Position numbers and translations under genes: made by a program. Below, in pieces: positions 1 to 5,146 of a DNA stretch of 5,654 nucleotides. Source of the DNA: Acidobacteriaceae bacterium (lineage in GTDB: Bacteria; Acidobacteriota; Terriglobia; Terriglobales; Acidobacteriaceae); NCBI GenBank assembly GCA_003164255.1, contig PLST01000602.1, forward strand, positions 8,196 to 13,849, given 5' to 3'. Under the pieces are notes generated by a model. It ran no database searches, was not told the DNA's origin, and was given only the letters and a program-made list of their open reading frames with translations. How positions within the stretch are numbered: the first letter of the stretch is position 1; every line of letters begins with the position of its first letter.

Positions 1-306
1 GGTGGGATGCAGAAGCGCGTGGGCCTGGCGCGCGCCCTGGCTCTGGAACCGGAGATTCTGTTGCTCGATGAGCCCACAGCAGGACTCGACCCCATCAGTT
101 CAGGCGAGATTGACGAGTTGATTCTCAAGCTCCAGCGCGAGCGCCAAATGGCATCCATTGTCGTCACCCACGACATGCATAGCGCCAGGACGATTGCGAA
201 TCGACTGGCCATTTTAGATCAGGGCAATGTGGTGATTGAGGGCAGTTTCGACGACCTTCAACAAAGCGACATCGGGTTCGTGAAGGAATTTCTAAAGCAG
301 TCGTAG
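1..306 (+). CDS. mlaF: MlaF-like ABC transporter ATP-binding protein (C-terminal part; 5' end outside window)
   Basis: This is the ATPase subunit of an Mla-type (MCE) lipid transporter; it would hydrolyse ATP on the cytoplasmic face to drive phospholipid movement through an MlaE-type permease. The reading frame is open from base 1 (Gly-Gly-Met-Gln-Lys-Arg), so the gene starts upstream and the internal ATG at 7 is not a start. The visible part begins inside the ABC signature (GGMQKRVGLARAL), followed by Walker B (ILLLDEP), the D-loop (AGLDP) and the switch histidine (VVTHD). The GGMQKRVGLARA form, in place of GGQ, is typical of MlaF-like ATPases. About 101 residues are visible, against roughly 250-270 in the family. 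Its TAG stop overlaps the ribosome-binding site of the following MCE gene, so the two are surely co-transcribed. In E. coli the order is mlaF-mlaE-mlaD; here no permease lies between ATPase and MCE gene, so it is presumably upstream. Confidence 0.93.
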   Translation, partial: GGMQKRVGLARALALEPEILLLDEPTAGLDPISSGEIDELILKLQRERQMASIVVTHDMHSARTIANRLAILDQGNVVIEGSFDDLQQSDIGFVKEFLKQS

Positions 307-314
307 GAGGATTT

Positions 315-1505
315 ATGTCGAGAATAGCGCGGCTGGGAGCTTTCATCTTTGTGACACTGGCCCTTCTGGCAGCTGGAGTCTTCGAAATCGGAAGCAAGGA
401 GTATCTGTTCCGTTCCACATATCAATTGAAGGCCCAATTCGATAACGTCGCGGGGCTGGCAGAGGGTGCCGACGTACAGGTGGGCGGGGTTCACAGCGGA
501 ATGGTGCGAAGCATTGAGCTGCCCCACAAGCCCGGTGACAAAGTCACGGTCGTCATGGATCTCAACCACTCGACGCACGAGATTATCAAACAGGACTCCG
601 TGGCCTCGATCGAAACCGAAGGTGTTCTGGGGAATCAGTTCGTGGCCATCTCATTTGGATCCGCAGGGCAAGCCGAGGTCAAAGACGGCGAGACCCTTGA
701 GAGTGCACCCCCGCTCGTGTTGTCTGATCTGTTCAAGAAGACGAGCGGCATTCTGGACAGCAGCCAGAAGGCCATTGACAATGCAACCCTGGCCACGGCT
801 CATTTGAATTCAGTAAGCGCCAAGATCGATTCGGGACAGGGAACCGTGGGAGAACTGGTGAACGACAAACAGCTCTACACAAACCTGGAGCAGACCACGG
901 CGACCATGCATGACACTATGCTCCAGGCGCAGACCGGGGTGACGGACTTCCAGGAAAACATGGAAGCACTGAAGCACAATTTCTTTCTGAGCGGCTACTT
1001 CAAGAAACGCGGATACGAAGATTCGAGCGATCTGGTTGCCGATCGGATTGCCGCGCTTCCTCCAGGCACGCCCCTGAAGGTGTTTACCTATAGAACCAGG
1101 GAACTGTTCGAAGCGCGCGATTCGGCGAAGATCAAGAACCAGAAATCTCTGAAGGCCGGCGGCGACTTTCTCGCGCAGAATCAATTCGGATTCGCGGTCG
1201 TGGTGGTTTCAACCGGCATGGATGGAGATACCCAGAAAGACCTGGTGCTTACCGAGGCCAGGGCCATGGTCATTCGCGAATACCTGGTTGAGAACTTTGG
1301 ATTTGACGACAGCCAGCTTAAGACCTTGGGCATGGGTAAGCAGACGGGCGCGAACCAGGATGCGGATTGGGGTTCGATTCAGATTCTCATTTACCCGACA
1401 GGAAGCGTGATACCTGCCGACAAACCGGCGTCGGTAGTCACTTCATCTGCGGCGGGCGTCGAAACGCCGGTTCAGGTGACTGCTGCGGCGCATCAAAAGC
1501 AATAG
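315..1505 (+). CDS. mlaD: MlaD-like MCE-domain lipid-transport protein with OmpA-like C-terminal domain
   Basis: A periplasmic, inner-membrane-anchored MCE protein of 396 residues, the substrate-binding/shuttle subunit of the lipid transporter whose ATPase ends 8 bp upstream. The start is clear: AGGAGG at 305-310 overlaps the upstream stop and lies 4 nt before the ATG. Residues about 7-25 form one transmembrane anchor. The MCE domain spans about 36-115 (YQLKAQFDNVAGL...ADVQVGGVHSG, then ETEGVLGNQFVAI). Residues 140-225 are a helical linker with the common GTVGELVND-LYTNL pattern. Residues about 255-362 resemble an OmpA-like domain (VVVSTGMDGD, LTEARAMVIREYLV, FDDSQLKTLGMGK, IQILIYP). By eye alignment with E. 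coli OmpA, the diaminopimelate-binding Arg is kept (R316) but the Asp position is Gly (G301), so peptidoglycan binding is uncertain. A low-complexity Ala/Val/Thr tail ends the protein. E. coli MlaD is only about 180 residues and lacks this C-terminal half. The gene symbol is homologue-level. Confidence 0.92.
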   Translation: MSRIARLGAFIFVTLALLAAGVFEIGSKEYLFRSTYQLKAQFDNVAGLAEGADVQVGGVHSGMVRSIELPHKPGDKVTVVMDLNHSTHEIIKQDSVASIETEGVLGNQFVAISFGSAGQAEVKDGETLESAPPLVLSDLFKKTSGILDSSQKAIDNATLATAHLNSVSAKIDSGQGTVGELVNDKQLYTNLEQTTATMHDTMLQAQTGVTDFQENMEALKHNFFLSGYFKKRGYEDSSDLVADRIAALPPGTPLKVFTYRTRELFEARDSAKIKNQKSLKAGGDFLAQNQFGFAVVVVSTGMDGDTQKDLVLTEARAMVIREYLVENFGFDDSQLKTLGMGKQTGANQDADWGSIQILIYPTGSVIPADKPASVVTSSAAGVETPVQVTAAAHQKQ

Positions 1506-1532
1506 CCCGTCGAGGCAAAATGGAGATGAGAT

Positions 1533-1712
1533 ATGACCGGAAATAAGCACAATCACGAGGGAGAGAGTGGTGAACACGGTGAACCTGGTCCCGGCCCCTA
1601 CTGGCAGCGGATGCACCGCGACTGGCGCTTCTGGGTTTGCGCATTCTTGATGGCAGCAGCTCTCGCAGTCTACGTTCTCAGCGGCGACCTTGCGTGGATT
1701 CCGCATAACTAA
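1533..1712 (+). CDS. small His-rich single-pass membrane protein, unknown function
   Basis: A 59-residue protein that I do not recognise by name. It starts 28 bp after the MCE gene stop, with GGAG at 1522-1525 and a 7-nt spacer before the ATG, so it is probably the last gene of the lipid-transport operon. The N-terminal 22 residues are hydrophilic, rich in His, Glu and Gly, and end in a Pro/Gly stretch (EPGPGP). A basic/aromatic segment follows (YWQRMHRDWRFW, 23-34), then one hydrophobic helix at about 33-49 (VCAFLMAAALAVYVL). A short C-terminus reads SGDLAWIPHN. The arrangement suggests an inner-membrane protein with a cytoplasmic His-rich head. A role with the Mla transporter is inferred from position only. 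The good ribosome-binding site, compact spacing and coherent topology argue that it is real. Confidence 0.72.
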   Translation: MTGNKHNHEGESGEHGEPGPGPYWQRMHRDWRFWVCAFLMAAALAVYVLSGDLAWIPHN

Positions 1713-1839
1713 CCGCGACTCAACATCGCAGTTGGCGGATTCACCGACGATTTGGGCGGTGATGAGATGAATCAGAAGTGGTCGGGGAGCCGTGAAGGCC
1801 CCATCTGCGATTTTCAGGTAACCCCGCCCGGATATTTGC

Positions 1840-2571
1840 ATGAATAGACTTGTCCAAAACGCAACTGTAGCTTCCGCCGCCGGCACGCATCAGCCACCGG
1901 TGCCGCATTGGCTTACGCACCTTGGACCACTTGGCCTCTTTTCCATTGCGGTCATCGACTCCTCGGTAATCCCGCTGCCTCTGCCCGGCAGCACTGATCT
2001 GTTGCTGCTTTGGCTGGTGGCGCATAGCGGAGATCCCTGGCTGCTGGCCCCTTGCGCCATTGCGGGCAGCATGCTGGGCGGCTACACAACATGGCACATT
2101 GGCAGGAGAGGCGGCGAAGGGGCGCTCCGTCATTACGTGCCAGCGCGTCTTCTTGGACGCATTCGCGGGTGGGTGAAACGTCACCGCATCCTCGCCGTTT
2201 TTCTTCCTGCTATGCTCCCACCCCCCATCCCCCTCTTGCCCTTTGCGCTTGCAGCCGGGGCGCTGGGCGTCTCGCGCCATCGCTTCCTCGCTGTTTATGG
2301 TGCGGCGCGCACACTGCGTTACTCCTTTATTGCATGGCTTGGCGTGATCTACGGACGCAGGATCGTGAACATGTGGTCGGGTGCCATCCAGAAGTGGTCG
2401 ACTCCATTGCTTTGCGTGTTCGTGGGCCTGCTCGTTGTCGGCGGCTGCTACGGGATATGGAAGGTCCGCAGCCTGGGCAAGGCCGAGGCCGCCGAGAAAC
2501 TCGTGCGGCGTGGTATTGCTGCTGGTTCCAACCCGGCCACCGAGCATTTGTACCCTGAGCTTCCTGCCTAG
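1840..2571 (+). CDS. VTT-domain (DedA/YqaA-like) integral membrane protein
   Basis: A 243-residue member of the VTT/SNARE-associated (DedA) superfamily. Characterised relatives move lipids across membranes, for example bacterial DedA proteins that recycle undecaprenyl phosphate and the eukaryotic scramblases TMEM41B and VMP1; the substrate here is not known. Features in order: a hydrophilic N-terminus (1-25), the first re-entrant motif DSSVIPLPLPGSTDLLLLWL (40-59), a glycine-rich motif GSMLGGYTTWHIGRRGGE (77-94), the second re-entrant segment PAMLPPPIPLLPFALAAG (123-140), GAARTLRYSF (154-163), and a last membrane helix at about 188-207. This is the YqaA-like pattern rather than the classic YghB/YqjA one with paired arginines. 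The start is the first in-frame ATG after a stop at 1819-1821, but no good Shine-Dalgarno precedes it. A possible 26-codon upstream reading frame overlaps the start. The stop overlaps that of the convergent Nramp gene by 4 bp. Confidence 0.88.
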   Translation: MNRLVQNATVASAAGTHQPPVPHWLTHLGPLGLFSIAVIDSSVIPLPLPGSTDLLLLWLVAHSGDPWLLAPCAIAGSMLGGYTTWHIGRRGGEGALRHYVPARLLGRIRGWVKRHRILAVFLPAMLPPPIPLLPFALAAGALGVSRHRFLAVYGAARTLRYSFIAWLGVIYGRRIVNMWSGAIQKWSTPLLCVFVGLLVVGGCYGIWKVRSLGKAEAAEKLVRRGIAAGSNPATEHLYPELPA

Positions 2572-3833
2572 AAGATAAACATGGCGACCCCGGCGGCGAA
2601 CATAGCCAATGTCGTCAATGCAACCACAATCCATCCCAGGCGGGAACTCGGCTGATTCTGCATCAGCTTCTTGTCCGCGGCGATGATCAGGATGGCTACG
2701 AGAAGGAAGGGAGCTAACAAACCGTTGATGACAGCTGTCCAATAAAGAGCTTTCACAGGGTTAACGCCGATAAAGTCCATCGCAACGCCGGCTGCGGTAG
2801 AAACAAGAATCAAAGCATAAAACCAGCGTGCCTGTTTTAGTTTCTTGCTCAGGCCCTGGCGCCAACCCAACGTCTCAGCAAAGGCGTATGCGGCCGATCC
2901 GGCCAGCGTGGGGATGGCAAGGAATCCGACACCGACAATACCCAGGGTGAACAGGGTCGCTGCGAAGTTGCCCGCAAAAGGCCGAAGGGCCTCAGCCGCC
3001 TCGCGGGAGGTCGAGATGTTTGTAATGTGGTGCCGATTGAGGGTGATTGCGGTGGTAAGAATAATAAAGAACATGACCATGTTTGAGAAGAACGCACCAA
3101 CGCCAACATCGATATTTCTCAATTCAAGCTCTTCTGGTGTTGCCCCTCTGCGCTGAGCAAGCGTGCTCTGGCCGGCCGACTTTTCCTCCTCGACCTCTTC
3201 GCTTGCCTGCCAAAAAAAGAGATACGGGCTGATGGTTGTGCCGAGGATCGCGACAAGCATCGCCCACTCATCTCCGCTGTGCGGCATCGACGGCACCAGG
3301 GTATCGCGCAGCACCTGGCCCCAATTCGCTCCCACCACAAACGCCGTAACCGGGTAGGCGAAGAGCACGAGCACAAGCCACTTGAGAACGTTTGCTATCT
3401 GCTGATATTGGAGCCGGACCGTTGCCCAGGAAATAAGAAGCGCGAAAATCACCACAAACCAGTGAGAATTGATCCGCGTCAGCATCGCTGCCGCATCCGC
3501 CATACCGGCAAGATCTGCGGCAATGTTGATCGTGTTTGCGGTCAGCAGGGCAATCACGAATACCAGCAACAGCCATCTTGGAAATCGCTGCTTGAAGTTT
3601 CCGGCCAGGCCTTGTCCCGTTACCTTGCCAATGCGGGCACACATCATCTGGACTGCGGCCATCAACGGCCACGTCAGAAGTGCAGTCCAGAGAAGTTTGG
3701 TTCCGAGCTGCGCGCCGGCAATTGAGTATGTGGCGATGCCCGAGGGGTCATCGTCGGCCGCCCCAGTGATGAGTCCAGGGCCGAGCGACTTCAACAGCGC
3801 TCGAACCCAACGAGATGGAGCGAATGCCGGCAA
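2568..3833 (-). CDS. Nramp-related divalent metal transporter (non-canonical metal site)
   Basis: A 421-residue inner-membrane transporter of the Nramp (SLC11) superfamily with about eleven membrane helices, expected to import divalent metal ions driven by the membrane potential or protons. TM1 is recognisable as GPGLITGAADDDPSGIATYS (18-37): the canonical DPGN motif becomes DPSG (29-32). TM6 reads GTTISPYLFFWQ (198-209), where canonical members have a metal-binding Met in MPH; here that position is Ser. The acidic loop SEEVEEEKSAG (211-221) is typical of this bacterial sub-group. Loss of the Asn and the Met suggests substrate preference other than Mn/Fe, perhaps Mg or another hard ion, as in the NRMT branch; this is inference. 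The start is uncertain: the frame's first candidate is TTG at 3833-3831, four codons after an in-frame stop, with no Shine-Dalgarno. Codon 13 (CTG) or 14 (TTG) are alternatives that keep TM1 intact. The leader is unusually structured. Confidence 0.9.
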   Translation of the reverse strand: MPAFAPSRWVRALLKSLGPGLITGAADDDPSGIATYSIAGAQLGTKLLWTALLTWPLMAAVQMMCARIGKVTGQGLAGNFKQRFPRWLLLVFVIALLTANTINIAADLAGMADAAAMLTRINSHWFVVIFALLISWATVRLQYQQIANVLKWLVLVLFAYPVTAFVVGANWGQVLRDTLVPSMPHSGDEWAMLVAILGTTISPYLFFWQASEEVEEEKSAGQSTLAQRRGATPEELELRNIDVGVGAFFSNMVMFFIILTTAITLNRHHITNISTSREAAEALRPFAGNFAATLFTLGIVGVGFLAIPTLAGSAAYAFAETLGWRQGLSKKLKQARWFYALILVSTAAGVAMDFIGVNPVKALYWTAVINGLLAPFLLVAILIIAADKKLMQNQPSSRLGWIVVALTTLAMFAAGVAMFIF

Positions 3834-3847
3834 AGAGGAGTTGGGTT
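3804..3847 (-). promoter_or_regulatory. inverted repeat enclosing the Nramp TTG start codon
   Basis: In the mRNA sense (minus strand), AACCCAAC (3847-3840) pairs perfectly with GTTGGGTT (3811-3804). The 28-nt loop contains the proposed TTG start (3833-3831) and a TGCCGGCA palindrome. No Shine-Dalgarno is visible. The repeat could control start-codon access or be an operator, or it could indicate that the true start is further downstream. The pairing is seen directly; function is inference. Confidence 0.5.
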
Positions 3848-3865
3848 ATCTTCCCTTTAGATCAT

Positions 3866-3986
3866 AGCGTGAATCGCACCACAAGCGTGCCTTGACCTGC
3901 GTATGGATGCAAAGGGAGACAGAAACTCTCGTTCCTGTCCCGCAAGCGATTCGTTTTCATCTTGCAGGTTGAACTGCAAGTTCAAC
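3866..3986 (-). promoter_or_regulatory. candidate structured leader of the Nramp gene, with two mutually exclusive hairpins
   Basis: Read as RNA from the minus strand, this stretch first contains two overlapping 7-bp hairpins. On the + strand these are CTTGCAG (3961-3967) with CTGCAAG (3974-3980), and GTTGAAC (3968-3974) with GTTCAAC (3980-3986); the arms interleave, so only one stem can form at a time. Next, GAATCGC (3952-3946 on the minus strand) can close with GCGATTC (3877-3871). Inside it lies an imperfect stem GGGACAG / CTGTCTCCC with a 2-nt bulge, and a short CAC/GTG hairpin. It matches no riboswitch class I can recall (not M-box, yybP-ykoY or NiCo by eye). It lies between the CsbD stop and the Nramp start, so it could serve as a 5' leader. 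No coding sequence with a ribosome-binding site is visible. Confidence 0.4.
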
Positions 3987-4015
3987 TCCCGCGCCGGGTT
4001 TGTATCCCAGTCGCG

Positions 4016-4034
4016 GGCTTGATGAGTCAAAGCC
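4016..4034 (-). other. small hairpin downstream of the csbD-like gene
   Basis: GGCTTGA (4016-4022) pairs with TCAAAGCC (4027-4034) with one bulged A and a TGAG loop. On the minus strand it lies about 43 nt after the CsbD stop codon. There is no T-tract, so it is not a canonical intrinsic terminator, though it could stabilise the 3' end. A TTGACT hexamer overlaps it on the minus strand (4030-4025), but no convincing -10 follows at 16-18 bp. Confidence 0.3.
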
Positions 4035-4077
4035 TATCTGAAGTGTGACGTCTCGCATCGCCCGGTGCGAATTGTCA

Positions 4078-4338
4078 CTATGGTTTCCTGGCAGGTTGGG
4101 ACGGTGTAGCTGCGCACTCCAGCTCCACTTCAATGCGCGTCTTGTGATTGACCGCGGCTTCCTCGTTTGCATCGTGAACCACTTCTTCAGCCTTGCCCCA
4201 GGCATTCTCGACTTTGCCCTTCACTTGCTGAACCATGCCCTCAATTTCAAGTTGGGTATTCCCACTCAACGCGCCTGCCTTGCGCTTGGCGCTTCCTGCC
4301 ATTTCGTCGACGACGCCCTTCACACGATCTTTGTTCAC
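4078..4338 (-). CDS. CsbD-like stress-associated small protein
   Basis: An 86-residue hydrophilic protein of the CsbD family, small cytoplasmic proteins commonly induced by general stress whose molecular role is unknown. The CsbD domain covers about 1-56: MNKDRVKGVVDEMAGSAKRK, then the typical 'KAGALSGNTQLEIEGMVQQVKGKVENAWGKAEE' pattern with its regular Gly/Lys/Glu spacing, seen here from about 20 to 52. A tail of about 30 residues extends beyond the domain and contains one Cys (C75), longer than in minimal CsbD proteins. The start is GTG (4338-4336), supported by AGAGG at 4350-4346 with a 7-nt spacer and by the family-typical MNKD-VKG beginning. A 10-bp palindrome and a long perfect hairpin lie in the upstream 70 bp. 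It is transcribed in the same direction as the secreted-protein gene 185 bp upstream, but probably from its own promoter. Confidence 0.92.
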   Translation of the reverse strand: MNKDRVKGVVDEMAGSAKRKAGALSGNTQLEIEGMVQQVKGKVENAWGKAEEVVHDANEEAAVNHKTRIEVELECAATPSQPARKP

Positions 4339-4353
4339 AGGTCCACCTCTGTG

Positions 4354-4363
4354 GATTCGAATC
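4354..4363. promoter_or_regulatory. perfect 10-bp palindrome upstream of the csbD-like ribosome-binding site
   Basis: GATTCGAATC is fully self-complementary and sits 3 nt 5' of the AGAGG Shine-Dalgarno of the csbD-like gene (minus strand). It could be an operator half-site pair, or form a small stem near the ribosome-binding site. The symmetry is seen directly; the role is inferred. Confidence 0.35.
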
Positions 4364-4375
4364 TTGTCGATTTGA

Positions 4376-4408
4376 TTGAGGCACTGAAACCAGGTTCCAG
4401 TGCCTCAA
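4376..4408 (-). promoter_or_regulatory. long perfect hairpin between the secreted-protein gene and the csbD-like gene
   Basis: TTGAGGCACTG (4376-4386) is the exact reverse complement of CAGTGCCTCAA (4398-4408), an 11-bp stem. The 11-nt loop can pair further (AAC 4388-4390 with GTT 4394-4396), leaving a CAG tip after one A-C mismatch. It lies 38 nt upstream of the GTG of the csbD-like gene and 116 nt downstream of the stop of the secreted-protein gene. Neither strand has a T-tract after the stem, so a classical intrinsic terminator is not supported. A leader-RNA element, a Rho-type 3' end structure or an operator remain possible. Confidence 0.55.
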
Positions 4409-4523
4409 ATGATACGGTTGACGGCGTCATGACCAGGAGAGGCCAAGGAGTTGATTCAACCTCAGACGAGCCGGCGCAAAATATGCCACTGCGAGCGGTG
4501 AAGCAGTCCGCAATGGGTGTTGG

Positions 4524-4925
4524 TTAGTGCTTTGCTTCGCCGCCAGCCGCATGACCCCGTCCGTCGCGCGTTTCATTCCCCTTGAATTGCTCGGGGGCTC
4601 TCCGCTGCGCTGCGGGCTTTTCGCCAACCTTTGGCATGGGGCCGCTATAGCCGTGCTGTGGATCGAAGGAGTTATCGACCTTGCCCTGAAAGTCGTTGGA
4701 CCCATGGAACCACGGACCAACACCGATGAAGACGCCGCTGTTAAACCACTCCGCTCCGTAGTAACCGTCGGGAACGCAGTTATAAGGAGCGTAATCATAG
4801 TAACCGTAGGGGCAATCGGGAGCGACTCCGATATTGACGCTGACCTGAGCCGATGCCTTGGCAGCGCCAGGTGCGATGGCGATTGCAGCAATGGCGGCAA
4901 ACGCAAGTAACTTGATCTTGTTCAT
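4524..4925 (-). CDS. secreted Tyr/Gly-rich protein of unknown function
   Basis: A 133-residue exported protein. The signal peptide is clear: MNKIK, a hydrophobic core LLAFAAIAAIAIAPG, and a likely cleavage site after AKASA (residue 26). The mature part starts QVSVNIGVAP and then has an aromatic, glycine-rich block with two cysteines (C38, C50) that could form a disulphide: DCPYGYYDYAPYNC, followed by VPDGYYGAEWFNSGVFIGVGPWFHG (51-75). The rest (76-133) is hydrophilic, rich in Pro, Lys, Gly and His, probably disordered, ending GGEAKH. The ATG start has GAGGAG (4936-4931) 5 nt upstream. I recall similar uncharacterised proteins in Acidobacteria and proteobacteria, with the DCPYGYYxYxPYxC...GVGPWFHG pattern, but no known activity. 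It is divergent from the DUF5670 gene, with a 221-bp shared upstream region. Confidence 0.88.
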   Translation of the reverse strand: MNKIKLLAFAAIAAIAIAPGAAKASAQVSVNIGVAPDCPYGYYDYAPYNCVPDGYYGAEWFNSGVFIGVGPWFHGSNDFQGKVDNSFDPQHGYSGPMPKVGEKPAAQRRAPEQFKGNETRDGRGHAAGGEAKH

Positions 4926-5000
4926 GAATTCTCCTCACACTCGTTGGGCCGTCAAATACCTGCGCCAACTTTCTTCAACCTAGGCGCTGAAATCGTCGGG

Positions 5001-5077
5001 GTCTGAGCAGTTTGGACCACTTCGGTGAAGACGATCATGTGCCGTAGCGGTTGTTCAATGTGCGTTCTTGCTCAGAC
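5001..5077. repeat. spaced 9-bp perfect inverted repeat in the divergent promoter region
   Basis: GTCTGAGCA (5001-5009) and TGCTCAGAC (5069-5077) are exact reverse complements 59 bp apart. They lie in the 221-bp region between the divergent secreted-protein and DUF5670 genes. Two operator sites for one regulator, or a long stem, are possible; chance cannot be excluded. No strong sigma-70 promoter pair was found in this region on either strand. Confidence 0.35.
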
Positions 5078-5117
5078 GCTGCGGTCGGCTACCACTAACG
5101 TGGGAGTTACATTTATC

Positions 5118-5140
5118 CGCACGTGTGTGGTGCGAAGGAG
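5118..5140 (+). promoter_or_regulatory. hairpin abutting the ribosome-binding site of the DUF5670 gene
   Basis: CGCAC (5118-5122) pairs with GTGCG (5130-5134) across a GTGTGTG loop. The stem ends immediately before the AAGGAG Shine-Dalgarno (5135-5140), which is 6 nt from the ATG at 5147. The stem is only 5 bp. Confidence 0.35.
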
Positions 5141-5146
5141 ATAGAA

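Noticed and set aside
7..306. ATG at position 7 as the start of a short ATPase protein
   Set aside because: This Met lies within the ABC signature motif and the frame is open to base 1, so it is an internal codon of a gene cut by the window edge.
1741..1762. TCACCG / CGGTGA inverted repeat after the 59-residue gene, considered as an operon terminator
   Set aside because: The stem is only 6 bp with a 10-nt loop and no T-tract follows.
2221..2233. C-rich run in the VTT gene, considered as a frameshift or sequencing error
   Set aside because: The frame stays open and encodes the expected proline-rich re-entrant motif PPPIPLLPF across it.
1741..2742. 333-codon open frame on the minus strand
   Set aside because: It is antisense to the VTT gene and the end of the Nramp gene, has an arbitrary-looking composition with no recognisable domain, and both overlapped genes have clear family motifs.
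3862..3960. 32-codon minus-strand frame (MKTNRLRDRN...) in the Nramp leader
   Set aside because: It has no Shine-Dalgarno and no recognisable pattern; its bases are better explained by the inverted repeats. A leader peptide is possible but unsupported.
4025..4030. TTGACT (minus strand) as a -35 element for the Nramp transcript
   Set aside because: The best -10-like sequence (TACAAA) is about 20 bp away, too far for a confident call; left as a weak possibility.
3957..4205. 82-codon minus-strand frame overlapping the end of the CsbD-like gene, considered as a frameshifted tail
   Set aside because: The CsbD domain is complete in the main frame and the alternative frame shows no CsbD-like or other recognisable sequence.
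4453..4470. possible sigma-54 promoter (TGGCAT...TGC, minus strand, near 4463-4475) for the csbD-like gene
   Set aside because: The spacing between the GG and GC elements is about 2 nt too short for a sigma-54 site.
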